This document shows positions 1-8,581 of a DNA stretch of 27,808 nucleotides, one piece after another. How positions within the stretch are numbered: the first letter of the stretch is position 1; every line of letters begins with the position of its first letter. Below the pieces are notes generated by a model, which saw only the letters and a list, made by a program, of their open reading frames with translations, did not search any database and was not told where the DNA came from. The position numbers and the translations under genes are program-made. The stretch comes from JAQVEM01 sp964616545 (lineage in GTDB: Bacteria; Actinomycetota; Humimicrobiia; Humimicrobiales; Humimicrobiaceae), in contig CAZTUA010000026.1 in NCBI GenBank assembly GCA_964616545.1, positions 1 through 27,808 of the forward strand, read 5' to 3'.

Positions 1-981
1 CACTCCGCCGGGGCCAACCCCGAAAAGAATATTAATTGGTTTATCCCAGAATACTTTGAAGGTCTGTATCGCTCTCTCGTTCCTCATCGCATATGAATAG
101 TCCGCAGTATCAAAAAGTCCGGTCCCTTTAAAAAGAAAATCAAATCTTTCAGGGTCATTAATAATAATAAACAATAAGGTTACGGCAAAGATTGATGCCA
201 CTATAAAGGATACAAAATATTTTGCGTTCTGCCTTGTAAATTTTTTATTGACATAATAGTAACCGATAAGTTCAATAAGGCCATAAACGGCTATCAGTAT
301 TATACCTATCCAGCCTATTCTGGAGGAAGATAGAAAAATTATAAGCCCAATTGCGATTACTATTATACCTTTGTAATTTATAAACTCACTTTTTCTTATC
401 CATAAGATAAACCAGATAAAACACCCCATCAACATATACGTAGCAAAATAGGATGGCTCATATGAAAACACATTTATTCTTGCAAGAGTGTATCTCTGCC
501 ACCACTGCATAACAAAAGGTGTTTTCTCTCCAATAATAAATGGCAGGAGTATTTGATAAAATCCAAAAATTGATATAGCAAGAAAAGAGTAAAAGTATAC
601 CTTTAACATCCAGTCAAGATTGTTAAGCCTGTTATTTCTTGAAAACCATATGAGAAACATTATGGTCAGAGCATAAAAAATTGTCCAGAGTGAATAGATT
701 AGTGATTTAACAGGGAAAAGAGAGTTTAAAGATGATAAACAGGATATAAAACAGAAAAGGATTAATGGCAGATAAGTTTTATCTACAGGGATATTGTAAT
801 TCTTTGTAAAAATGATATAGATTAACCAGAGAATAAATAATATAAAAAAAAGGATATAAGAGAATCTTATAGTTGCACCAGAAATATCTATGGTTAAGAA
901 AATATCACTGCTGATAAATACTATTATCAGAAGGAGCAGGACTCTGTATAAATAATTTGAATATTTATTAATCTTTTCCAT
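1..981 (-). CDS. O-antigen polymerase/ligase-like membrane protein, C-terminus beyond window
   Basis: The frame opens with ATG at 981 and stays open to base 1, giving 327 residues with no stop, so the gene is cut by the window edge. The translation is mostly hydrophobic, with about eight to nine membrane segments. It carries features typical of the Wzy/WaaL (O-antigen ligase) superfamily: a YEPSYFATYM stretch in mid-protein, an SSSRIGWIGI segment, and a GVGPGG motif near the visible end. Members polymerise or ligate lipid-linked repeat units on the outer face of the cytoplasmic membrane. It is the last visible gene of the minus-strand glycan operon, 134 bases after the preceding glycosyltransferase. 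It is the second such protein here (the other is at 8559-9866), so one may be the polymerase and the other a ligase. The ribosome binding site is weak. Confidence 0.8.
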   Translation of the reverse strand, partial: MEKINKYSNYLYRVLLLLIIVFISSDIFLTIDISGATIRFSYILFFILFILWLIYIIFTKNYNIPVDKTYLPLILFCFISCLSSLNSLFPVKSLIYSLWTIFYALTIMFLIWFSRNNRLNNLDWMLKVYFYSFLAISIFGFYQILLPFIIGEKTPFVMQWWQRYTLARINVFSYEPSYFATYMLMGCFIWFILWIRKSEFINYKGIIVIAIGLIIFLSSSRIGWIGIILIAVYGLIELIGYYYVNKKFTRQNAKYFVSFIVASIFAVTLLFIIINDPERFDFLFKGTGLFDTADYSYAMRNERAIQTFKVFWDKPINILFGVGPGGV

Positions 982-1115
982 CAATCAGACTCTAACCCCG
1001 TTATACATTACAGTAAATATTAATATAATTAATATAATATCTAAAGAGCTTTACATGCTTCCGTTTAAAATAAAACAATTTTTAGTCTCGAACCCTACCG
1101 AAATAATTTATTATA

Positions 1116-2309
1116 TCACGCGCCTTCATGATATTTTTCAAAGGTATTCTTATATATATAAGAATACCTTTGAAGCACTTTTTCTGGTAAAAAACCTTCC
1201 GTTTTTTTAAAACAATTGGCAGCCATTTCTATAATAATTTCTGGATTTTTTATAAAAATTTTTACCCTGCCCAGAAGCTCCTTTTTGGATCCAGCATTAA
1301 AAATAAAACCTGTCTTCCCGATATCAATAATTTCAGGAATACCGCCGCGGTCCGAGCTTATTACCGGTACCCCGAATGAATAAGCCTCATATATAACCCT
1401 CGGAAGCACATCGTGGCATAAAGAGGGCACTATTAGTACATCAATTATATTAAAGGCTTCTTCTGCCTTCCTGTACCCATAAAATGTTATATTTTCCGAT
1501 TCATACTCTTCTTTTAGATATTTTTCATATTCCGGGGTTATGCCTTTTCCAAAAACATGCAGATTTTCTGTGCTTCTCTCTTTAAATACTTCCAGCAGGA
1601 ACTCTATTCCCTTGTGGTAGGACATGTGGCCCATATATCCAAAATTTAATTTTTTGCCGGGAACTTTTACATGCCGGGCGATTTTATCCGATTCAAGGGA
1701 ATTATAAACTACATATTTTTTGGAACTTTTAAAAAATCCAGAATTTACATGCTCTTCCAAAACAAAGTGGCTATTGCCCACCACAGAATCAACATATTTT
1801 GAAAAAAGTCGTCTAAAACCGAGCATTATAATACACACCAGTCTTTTTCGACTGCAGATATCTTTCCTTCTAAAAAGAGTTGCCCTGGGGCATACCAGGG
1901 AAAAATCCCTTAAGGTATGAACAACAGGTATCTTATTTTTCTTTACGACTTTCCAGATTCCCACAGAAAACTCTGAGAGGTTATTTGTATTTACTATATC
2001 CGGAGCCTCTTTTTTTATTATTTTATCAACCCTTTTTAAAATGGGAAAATTGTAGAGGCTTCTAATGTGCCAGAAAACTTTTAAAAAAGCTTTTTTTGTC
2101 TTGGAATAATAAGACCAGTAGACACTGGAATGGTAAACATAATAGACCTTTACACCATTTACATAATCCACCTTTTCTTTATCTGATACGGTTACCACTA
2201 CAGTTTCAATGCCGGATTTATTTAAATTTTCTGCAATAATCTGTGTGGATTTTTCGGCTCCTCCAATTATATTCGGCCAGTACAGTGAATTTACTATCAT
2301 TACCTTCAT
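1116..2309 (-). CDS. GT4-family glycosyltransferase
   Basis: This 397-residue protein has the GT-B fold layout of family GT4. The N-terminal domain contains the nucleotide-sugar enzyme signature GGAEKS (residues 16-21), and the C-terminal domain has a PSLCHD...VIYEAYSFGVPVI stretch followed by GGIPE near residue 322. The usual E-x7-E motif appears as D300-x7-E308, a conservative change in the first acid. A RDFSLVCPR segment with two further Cys at 152 and 159 resembles the Cys-bearing insert of the GT4 at 7352-8581. It probably adds one sugar to the lipid-linked repeat unit in the cytoplasm; donor and acceptor cannot be read from sequence. Its ATG overlaps the upstream gene's stop as ATGA, and an AGAGAGG ribosome site lies upstream, so translation is probably coupled. 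Confidence 0.88.
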   Translation of the reverse strand: MKVMIVNSLYWPNIIGGAEKSTQIIAENLNKSGIETVVVTVSDKEKVDYVNGVKVYYVYHSSVYWSYYSKTKKAFLKVFWHIRSLYNFPILKRVDKIIKKEAPDIVNTNNLSEFSVGIWKVVKKNKIPVVHTLRDFSLVCPRATLFRRKDICSRKRLVCIIMLGFRRLFSKYVDSVVGNSHFVLEEHVNSGFFKSSKKYVVYNSLESDKIARHVKVPGKKLNFGYMGHMSYHKGIEFLLEVFKERSTENLHVFGKGITPEYEKYLKEEYESENITFYGYRKAEEAFNIIDVLIVPSLCHDVLPRVIYEAYSFGVPVISSDRGGIPEIIDIGKTGFIFNAGSKKELLGRVKIFIKNPEIIIEMAANCFKKTEGFLPEKVLQRYSYIYKNTFEKYHEGA

Positions 2310-3574
2310 ATTTTTAAAACCTCTCTGTAGAGCTCCAGATACCTGTCAGCAACTTCCTTTATATTATATTCGGTTAAAATTTTTCTGTATGCACTTTCCC
2401 CGAGTTTTTCTCTTACCTCCGGATTATTCATTACATAATTGATTGCATTTATCAGCCCGCCTGTATCAGAAGGGTTAAAAAATATCCCGCATTCACTAAT
2501 TTTAAATTCTCCCTCTTTTATGGCGTAGCCTGAATCATTTTCCCCCAGAACTTCAATGTTTCCCGATATATTTGATACCATGCAGGGAAGTTTAAGACTC
2601 ATTGCTTCAATAAGCGAATTGGAAAGACCCTCTATCAGTGAAGGGAAAACAAACAAGTCAGATTCTTTTAAAAAATCTTCTGGATTACTTACCATACCGG
2701 TTAAAATAATATTATTTTCTAATCCAAGCTTTTTTATAAGATTTACAATATTATCCTTTTCGGGGCCATCTCCTATAAGAATTAATTTTAACTTTTTTGC
2801 GGTGGTTTTAATAACTTTTGAAAAAGCAGTAATCAAAAAATTGATGTTTTTTGATTTTATAAATCTTCCCATTGTAACCAGAGTTTCACAGGAATTATAT
2901 GAACGGTTAAAATATACCACATTGACCCCGTTTCTTATAAGTACTATCTTATCCTTATCTGCACCTTCTTTTACAAACTCTTCTATCATAATTTTACTGG
3001 TGCATATAATCCTGTTAATATTTTTAAGGATATATCTAAGCTGCATTTTGCCTTCAGGAAATCTTTTTATCTGGTTAATATCGCTGTTAAAGCCGCTGCT
3101 CCCGACTTTGGCAATGACTGGTTTTTTTAGAATGCGGGCACATAGCGTAGAAATAAATGCAGGATACAATACCTGGTGAGCATGAATAACATCATAATTT
3201 TTCCTCTGTGAAATTAAAAAGAAAAAAAGCGAGGCCTGGTAAATATATACACTTAATCTAACAAATATTTTTCTAAGAATTATTTTTGCCGATTTTAGTT
3301 TTGATTTCTTATCTAACTCACCTGAATAAAAAAAGCTCTTATCGGTGTTTATTTTTTCTCTTTTCCTGAAGTCAAAATTTGTAAAATTTCTTATTATCTT
3401 AAAACCATTAAATTCCTCAATTTTTTTTAGATTATTATTCCACCTGCCGGTTATAACAGTAACATCTGTGCCTCTTTTGACAAGCTCGGACGCCAGTTTC
3501 TGAGCCTGCTTTTCTGCCCCACCCGTATAAGGATAAAAGATTACAATTATCATCAGTATTCTTAATTTTTCCAT
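2306..3574 (-). CDS. GT4-family glycosyltransferase
   Basis: A GT4 glycosyltransferase of about 422 residues. The N-terminal part has YPYTGGAEKQAQKLASELVK, the usual acceptor-domain glycine motif. The C-terminal part has FVFPSLIEGLSNSLIEAM, giving an intact E-x7-E, then a SNISGNIE segment. I place the start at the ATG at 3574, not the in-frame ATG at 3598, because AAGGT sits four bases before it. The nearby candidate promoter would also start transcription at about 3595, removing the upstream ATG. The longer form would add eight residues. The gene follows a 126-base gap after the priming transferase and overlaps the next glycosyltransferase by four bases. It presumably extends the lipid-linked oligosaccharide; sugar specificity is unknown. 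Confidence 0.88.
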   Translation of the reverse strand: MEKLRILMIIVIFYPYTGGAEKQAQKLASELVKRGTDVTVITGRWNNNLKKIEEFNGFKIIRNFTNFDFRKREKINTDKSFFYSGELDKKSKLKSAKIILRKIFVRLSVYIYQASLFFFLISQRKNYDVIHAHQVLYPAFISTLCARILKKPVIAKVGSSGFNSDINQIKRFPEGKMQLRYILKNINRIICTSKIMIEEFVKEGADKDKIVLIRNGVNVVYFNRSYNSCETLVTMGRFIKSKNINFLITAFSKVIKTTAKKLKLILIGDGPEKDNIVNLIKKLGLENNIILTGMVSNPEDFLKESDLFVFPSLIEGLSNSLIEAMSLKLPCMVSNISGNIEVLGENDSGYAIKEGEFKISECGIFFNPSDTGGLINAINYVMNNPEVREKLGESAYRKILTEYNIKEVADRYLELYREVLKI

Positions 3575-3601
3575 AATTACCTTATAACTGGGATCCATAA
3601 T

Positions 3602-3630
3602 AATATAAAATATTAAAATAAAACAATCAA
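3602..3630 (-). promoter_or_regulatory. candidate sigma-A-type promoter inside glycan operon
   Basis: On the minus strand TTGATT (3630-3625) and TATATT (3607-3602) are separated by 17 bases. The predicted start of transcription, about 3595, falls on the upstream alternative ATG of the next gene and supports the 3574 start. AT-richness makes chance matches likely, so this is only a candidate for an internal operon promoter. Confidence 0.3.
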
Positions 3631-3724
3631 AATCCCTCTTTTATAACTATATTATTTCAACTTTTATTTATTTGGAATATTTTTGAGTATTTTATCACCC
3701 AATAATAAAAAAATCAGAAAGTTC

Positions 3725-5179
3725 TCAGTACGCTCCTCTGCCAAAAATAACTTCCGGTATAGTTTTTATAAGAATTTTAATATCCATTCCAATAGACCAG
3801 TTCTGAATATAATACATATCAAGTCTTACCATCTCTTCAAAACTTAAATTACTTCTGCCGCTAACCTGCCAGAGCCCTGTAATTCCCTGCTTCACATTTA
3901 ATCTTTTTTTATGCCATTCCTGGTATTTTTTCACCTCTTGAGGTAAGGGTGGTCTTGGCCCTACAAGACTCATCTCACCTCTTAAAACATTTATTAACTG
4001 GGGAAGCTCATCAATAGAAAATTTTCTTAAAAACTTCCCTACCCTGGTTACCCTCGGGTCATTTTTCATTTTAAATATGGGACCATCCACAAAACTATTA
4101 TTCTTAAGACCTGCCAGCTTCTTGTCAGCACCAATATACATTGTCCTGAATTTATACATATAAAAAGGCTTAAAACTTTTTGTATATCTTTTTTGCTTAT
4201 AAAAAACAGGACCCTTTGAATCAATTTTTATTAGAACTCCAAAAAATAAAAATAAAGGAATAGAAATTATAAATAATAAATATCCTAAAAAATAATCTAT
4301 TACATTTTTATAAAATAAATCTATACCAAAAAATCCCACATTTGATATATGAATCAGGGGAACCCCGGCCATTTCTCTCATTCTCATTCTTCTTATAGAA
4401 AATTCAAAAAACCCCGGAAACATTAAAACCAGGACATCAAGCCCTTTCAATTTTTCAAGCATATTTAAAATTTCATAATATCTGTATTCCTTGCCCGAGA
4501 TAATTACCTTCTGTACGCTACTTTTTATTACTACCTCTCTTAAATTTTCAAGACACCCTAAAATTTTAAACTTATCAGCATAATCTTTGTCTTCATAAAT
4601 TTTTTCTTCTTTTTCTATATAACCTACAATCTCATAATTGTCTACCTGGCTTTTATTCAGGGAATCCTCTATTCTTTTTGCGTTTTCCCCAATACCAATT
4701 ATTAAAGTTCTTGAGGATAAATTTAGTTTTCTGATGAGAAAACCAGTTAGAATTGATATGCAGAACCTTCCGCTAAAAATAAAAAATAAACTGGAAAGAT
4801 ACAAAAGAGCTATCCATATTCTTGAAAAGGAAAAAGTTTCAAACAAATATCCTATAATTATAATAGCTATAATATTTATGCTGACTGCCTTAAAAATCCT
4901 GAAATAGTAACCAGAACCCCTATATATGTAATCCCGGTTGTATAACCGATAAAATCCCATTAAACACAGAGTAATGGCAATAAAAATTGCTGAGTAAAAA
5001 ATATATTGTTTATCAATAGCATAAGTGGGCCTGGCAAGACCAAAAAAAGTAGTAAAGAATCTCACATGGTATGATAAAAAAAAGCTTAAAGTTAAAAATA
5101 TTACATCACTTAGAAATAAAATAAACCCGTATAATAATTTCTTTTTTTGGGAAATATTTTTTATATTCTTTAAAGCCAT
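3725..5179 (-). CDS. Undecaprenyl-phosphate sugar phosphotransferase (polyprenyl glycosylphosphotransferase)
   Basis: This 484-residue protein starts glycan assembly by moving a sugar-1-phosphate from a nucleotide sugar to undecaprenyl phosphate at the cytoplasmic membrane. It has the full WbaP/CpsE-like layout. Four to five N-terminal membrane segments lie within residues 15-145. A nucleotide-binding-like soluble domain follows (about 155-260), then a membrane hairpin near 295-318 and the catalytic domain. Catalytic landmarks are KFRTM (343-347), SIDELPQL with the Asp390-Glu391 dyad, GPRPPLP (407-413) and GITGLWQVSGR (432-442). It ends FGRGAY, typical of the family. The identity of the first sugar cannot be told. 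It sits 30 bases downstream of a GT4 gene in the same operon. Confidence 0.93.
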   Translation of the reverse strand: MALKNIKNISQKKKLLYGFILFLSDVIFLTLSFFLSYHVRFFTTFFGLARPTYAIDKQYIFYSAIFIAITLCLMGFYRLYNRDYIYRGSGYYFRIFKAVSINIIAIIIIGYLFETFSFSRIWIALLYLSSLFFIFSGRFCISILTGFLIRKLNLSSRTLIIGIGENAKRIEDSLNKSQVDNYEIVGYIEKEEKIYEDKDYADKFKILGCLENLREVVIKSSVQKVIISGKEYRYYEILNMLEKLKGLDVLVLMFPGFFEFSIRRMRMREMAGVPLIHISNVGFFGIDLFYKNVIDYFLGYLLFIISIPLFLFFGVLIKIDSKGPVFYKQKRYTKSFKPFYMYKFRTMYIGADKKLAGLKNNSFVDGPIFKMKNDPRVTRVGKFLRKFSIDELPQLINVLRGEMSLVGPRPPLPQEVKKYQEWHKKRLNVKQGITGLWQVSGRSNLSFEEMVRLDMYYIQNWSIGMDIKILIKTIPEVIFGRGAY

Positions 5180-5209
5180 TTTTATTTAAAGGTAGTCTGA
5201 TTTTAATCT

Positions 5210-6340
5210 TTAATTTTTTAAAACTTCAAAATATAACTTTTCGGTCTTATTAACTATAGAATCCCAGTCATATTTTTTCTTAACATTTTCCTTCGCCACC
5301 ATTCCCACTCTTTCCAGCTTTTTCATTTGAAATGAAATTACCTTTTTTAATTTATTTTCAAGATCACTATAATTATTATTTAAAAATAAAAATCCGCCGG
5401 CTCCCTCCACAATTACTTCTTTATGGGGGACAATATCGCTTGCCAGACACGGCAGGCCATAGCTGGATGCCTCAAGCACTGCAATTGGCAGGCCTTCTAA
5501 ATAAGAAGGCAGTACAAATAAAAGAGCGTTACTTAGCAGTTCTTCTTTCTTTAAACCTGTAACATAGCCGGTAAAAATAATCCTGTTATTATCATTACAC
5601 ATATTCTTTAATTTATTTACATAATCATCAGAACTGCTCGAGCCGCCAGCAATTACCAGCTTTAAGTTGTTATTACTGCTAAAATTTATTTTTTTAAAAG
5701 CATTTATCAACCAATCACACCTCTTCTCGGGAACCAGCCTGCCCATATATAAAATATAGTCCTTTCCTTTTAATTTATACTCTTTTTTTATAATATCTGA
5801 CTCTTTTATATCAGGAATATTTACACCGTTTGGTATATAAACAGGATTATACCCCTTATTTTTATATATTTCCTTTAGATATTTTGCCACTACTATAGTC
5901 TTAGAAGGAATTGAAAGAGCCAATCTTTCTGAAATTTTAAGTGCCTTCCTGGCAAGACATCCCCATTTCCCGGATTCATAATCAAATCTATGTATTGTAG
6001 CTACAACTTTTTTCCCGAACATACGGGGAATCCATGAAAATATTGCTGGGCCCATTGCCTGGTAATGAATAATATCATAAAGATTAAATAAAGAATTTAT
6101 ACTGGAATTAAAAGCATGAATTGCCGCATCAAAATATTTTGAGTGGATACAGGGGATGTGTTTTAGCTCAATACCTTTATATTTATTTATATCCTTAGGA
6201 GTATACCAGTTTCTGACATAAACTGTAACCTTATGCCCCTTTACTGCCAGCCTGCTGCCCAGTTCTTCTACATGTGTTTCAACACCTCCCCAGATTGCTG
6301 GAATTCCTTTTTGTCCGATAAAGGCAATTTTCATTTTCAT
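5210..6340 (-). CDS. GT4-family glycosyltransferase (DUF1972-type N-terminus)
   Basis: A 376-residue GT4 enzyme. Its N-terminus reads IAFIGQKGIPAIWGGVETHV, the hallmark of the subgroup with a DUF1972-like acceptor domain, many members of which are annotated as rhamnosyl- or other deoxysugar transferases. The C-terminal donor domain has YMGRLVPEKR and VLPSYLEGLPIAVLEASSYG, giving an intact E-x7-E. Its first ATG overlaps the stop of the radical SAM gene (ATGA), so the two are probably translated together; a second ATG two codons later is equally usable. Substrate specificity is an open guess. Confidence 0.88.
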   Translation of the reverse strand: MKMKIAFIGQKGIPAIWGGVETHVEELGSRLAVKGHKVTVYVRNWYTPKDINKYKGIELKHIPCIHSKYFDAAIHAFNSSINSLFNLYDIIHYQAMGPAIFSWIPRMFGKKVVATIHRFDYESGKWGCLARKALKISERLALSIPSKTIVVAKYLKEIYKNKGYNPVYIPNGVNIPDIKESDIIKKEYKLKGKDYILYMGRLVPEKRCDWLINAFKKINFSSNNNLKLVIAGGSSSSDDYVNKLKNMCNDNNRIIFTGYVTGLKKEELLSNALLFVLPSYLEGLPIAVLEASSYGLPCLASDIVPHKEVIVEGAGGFLFLNNNYSDLENKLKKVISFQMKKLERVGMVAKENVKKKYDWDSIVNKTEKLYFEVLKN

Positions 6341-7314
6341 AAATCCTGTACCTTTATTTTTTTTAAAAATTTAATATCTATTACCCATTTTAAAGGAATT
6401 TTAATATATTTTTTCATAACGGGAGCTGCGGTCCCAATCATCCAGCAATTTTTTGGACATTTTCTTACTTTATCCCTGACTTCTGCAGCCTTTTTACTGT
6501 GCCAGATTTCATCAAATTGGCTTGTGTTTAAATTTCCCATGCTATCAATCCAGTACTTTTCTTCCATGGCATTGCATGGCATTATCTCTCCAAAAGGATC
6601 CAAAAAGAAATTTTCTGTTCCCGCTTCGCACGGGAGTAATCTTTTTTTGCCTCTCATATAATTTATTAGACCGTAATTAAAATATGCTCTGAACCAGTTT
6701 TTAGGTTTTTTGGTATTCAACAACTCACTTATTAATTTTTTAAAATAGCCAATAAGCTCTTCTTTGTTTTTTATCTCATTATCATAAGAATGAAAATAGT
6801 AGCCATTATGAACCACAGCAGTTGCAAATTCCACATCAAGTCCATCGGCTAATTCATAAAGCTCTGACATATCTTTTGCATTTCTGTCAGAAACTGTTAT
6901 ACCGAAACCTATATCCCTTAAGCCCGTCTTTTTAAGATTTAACAATGTCCTTAGTCCGTGGTCAAATCCACCTTTTATTCCCCTCAAGCTATCGTTTGCT
7001 TCGGGTAATCCTTCTATACTTATTCTTATACCAACATCTTTATTTTTTTTTGCAACTTCTATTATTCTGTCAGTCAGGTAGCCATTGGTACTTATAACTA
7101 TTCTTTTTGATTTTTTCTTAAGTATTTTTATTATTTCTTCTATATCCTCCCTCAAAAAGGGCTCTCCTCCCGTTATATTACAAAAATCAAGGGCAGGAAG
7201 TTTATTTAAAACTTCAGGTCTAAATTCTTCCTCTTTTTTTGTAGGATGTTTCCAGGTATTACACATATAACATCCTGAGTTGCATCTGTAAGTTATAATT
7301 ATCGAAGCTTCCAT
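6337..7314 (-). CDS. Radical SAM protein with SPASM-like C-terminal domain
   Basis: The 325-residue product carries the radical SAM iron-sulfur motif CNSGCYMC (Cys11, Cys15, Cys18) next to its N-terminus. ITGGEPFLRED follows (GGEP at 49-52), the conserved SAM-contacting segment. A SPASM-like tail has four Cys at about 229, 247, 286 and 290, enough for one auxiliary 4Fe-4S cluster, with the typical spacing PFGEIMPCN. I choose ATG at 7314 because a near-perfect ribosome site AAAGGTGGT lies seven bases upstream; the GTG at 7326 lies within that site. SPASM enzymes usually modify peptides, but related proteins occur in polysaccharide clusters with unknown roles. No precursor peptide gene is visible next to it. 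It is flanked by GT4 genes on both sides, 37 bases after one and overlapping the other, so a role in sugar or lipid-linked glycan modification is inferred. Confidence 0.88.
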   Translation of the reverse strand: MEASIIITYRCNSGCYMCNTWKHPTKKEEEFRPEVLNKLPALDFCNITGGEPFLREDIEEIIKILKKKSKRIVISTNGYLTDRIIEVAKKNKDVGIRISIEGLPEANDSLRGIKGGFDHGLRTLLNLKKTGLRDIGFGITVSDRNAKDMSELYELADGLDVEFATAVVHNGYYFHSYDNEIKNKEELIGYFKKLISELLNTKKPKNWFRAYFNYGLINYMRGKKRLLPCEAGTENFFLDPFGEIMPCNAMEEKYWIDSMGNLNTSQFDEIWHSKKAAEVRDKVRKCPKNCWMIGTAAPVMKKYIKIPLKWVIDIKFLKKIKVQDL

Positions 7315-7321
7315 AAGCCAG

Positions 7322-7330
7322 ACCACCTTT
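7322..7330 (-). promoter_or_regulatory. Strong ribosome binding site deciding the radical SAM start
   Basis: AAAGGTGGT on the minus strand differs from the ideal AAAGGAGGT by one base and stands seven bases before the ATG at 7314. The alternative GTG start lies inside this element and can be dismissed. Confidence 0.7.
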
Positions 7331-7351
7331 TATATTTCTCTTTTTTCTCTG

Positions 7352-8581
7352 TTATTTACTATTGTTCTCTATTGTATCGTTATAAATATCAATTAATTTT
7401 TTATAATGCCTGTCGGGATTAAATTTCTCCTCTACAAATTTTCTTGCGGTTTTCCCCATTTTATTTACTTCACCCATATTATTCAGAAGATATTTTATCT
7501 TCTCTTTCAGATCTCTACCATCTCCAACCTTAAATGTGTAACCAGTTTTGCCATCTATCACCAGCTCCGGTATCCCACCAATTGCTGCACCCACAACAGG
7601 TTTTCCAAGAGCAAAAGATTCCAATATTGCTCTGGGATTATTTTCATAACATTTAGAGGGGATTACTGTAAATAAAGAATTCTTTATTACTTCTTTAAGC
7701 TCTTCTTTCTTTTTGTATCCTATAAAAGATACATCTATTCTTTTTTCAGATTTAACTATACTTTTTAATTTATCTTCAAATAGGCCCCTGCCTGCAATTT
7801 TAACCTCTACATCCAGGTTATTAGCGGCAGTTATAAGAGTATCTATGCCTTTTTCTTCTGATAATCTCCCAAAATATACAATAGTTTTGTCATTAAAATC
7901 ATAACATGGCTCATATTCTTCCGGGTTAACGAAGTTTGGGAGATAAACCAGTTTACCGCAAAATCCCATTTCTTTTAATTTTTCCATTAAAAAAATGCTT
8001 GGTGATATAAAAATAGAAATATTGTTATATATATGTAAAATTTTATGATGGAGATACATTTCTACTGTATTTACCAGACTCTTTAATGCCGAACTTTTTG
8101 TACATTTATTAAATAAACAATTATAAAACCTTCCGCCTTTACATTTTTCACAGGGTCTGCCATTTAGCAGCATTAAATAAGCAGGACATACCAATTTATA
8201 ATCACGCATAGTCATTACACAGGGTATTTTATATTTTTTAAAGATATCCAGTATTGATGGAGAAATCTGGTGTGCAAAATTATTTAAGTGTACAATATCC
8301 GGTTTCCATTGAGCCATCAGGCTACTTATCTTATTTTTCGCTTCTAACGAATACAAAATTTTTAGGGAACTTTTTATTTGTTTAAAAATACTGGCTTTCT
8401 CTTTATAGTTCACATATGATACAAAAAACTCCTCAAAAGGAAATTTGTTATTTAAAGGATGTTTCATCCCCCAGAACCTAACATTATGACCATTCCGGAT
8501 AAGCAGCTTACCAGTCTCAAGCGTGCTTATTGCGTCCCCTCCAGCGGGAAACAGGAATTTATTTATAAGTAAGATTTTCAT
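7352..8581 (-). CDS. GT4-family glycosyltransferase with Cys-rich insert
   Basis: A 409-residue GT4 enzyme. The N-terminal domain has FLFPAGGDAISTLE; the donor domain has YFGRLSEEKGIDTL, IPSKCYENNPRAILESFALG (E-x7-E intact) and GGIPELVIDGKTG. Between the two halves of the N-terminal domain, after MRDYKLVCPA, there is a Cys cluster (CEKCKGG, YNC, NKC). This insert is known in a GT4 subgroup and could bind a metal, probably zinc; that is inference. The gene overlaps the end of the upstream polymerase-like gene by 23 bases, which suggests translational coupling. It probably adds one sugar of the repeat unit; the donor is unknown. Confidence 0.88.
   Translation of the reverse strand: MKILLINKFLFPAGGDAISTLETGKLLIRNGHNVRFWGMKHPLNNKFPFEEFFVSYVNYKEKASIFKQIKSSLKILYSLEAKNKISSLMAQWKPDIVHLNNFAHQISPSILDIFKKYKIPCVMTMRDYKLVCPAYLMLLNGRPCEKCKGGRFYNCLFNKCTKSSALKSLVNTVEMYLHHKILHIYNNISIFISPSIFLMEKLKEMGFCGKLVYLPNFVNPEEYEPCYDFNDKTIVYFGRLSEEKGIDTLITAANNLDVEVKIAGRGLFEDKLKSIVKSEKRIDVSFIGYKKKEELKEVIKNSLFTVIPSKCYENNPRAILESFALGKPVVGAAIGGIPELVIDGKTGYTFKVGDGRDLKEKIKYLLNNMGEVNKMGKTARKFVEEKFNPDRHYKKLIDIYNDTIENNSK

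Noticed and set aside
2556..3179. A long plus-strand open frame (207 codons) opposite a GT4 gene
   Set aside because: It lies wholly inside a well-supported GT4 gene on the other strand, has no family motif, and its hydrophobic runs arise from antisense reading of Lys/Asn-rich codons.
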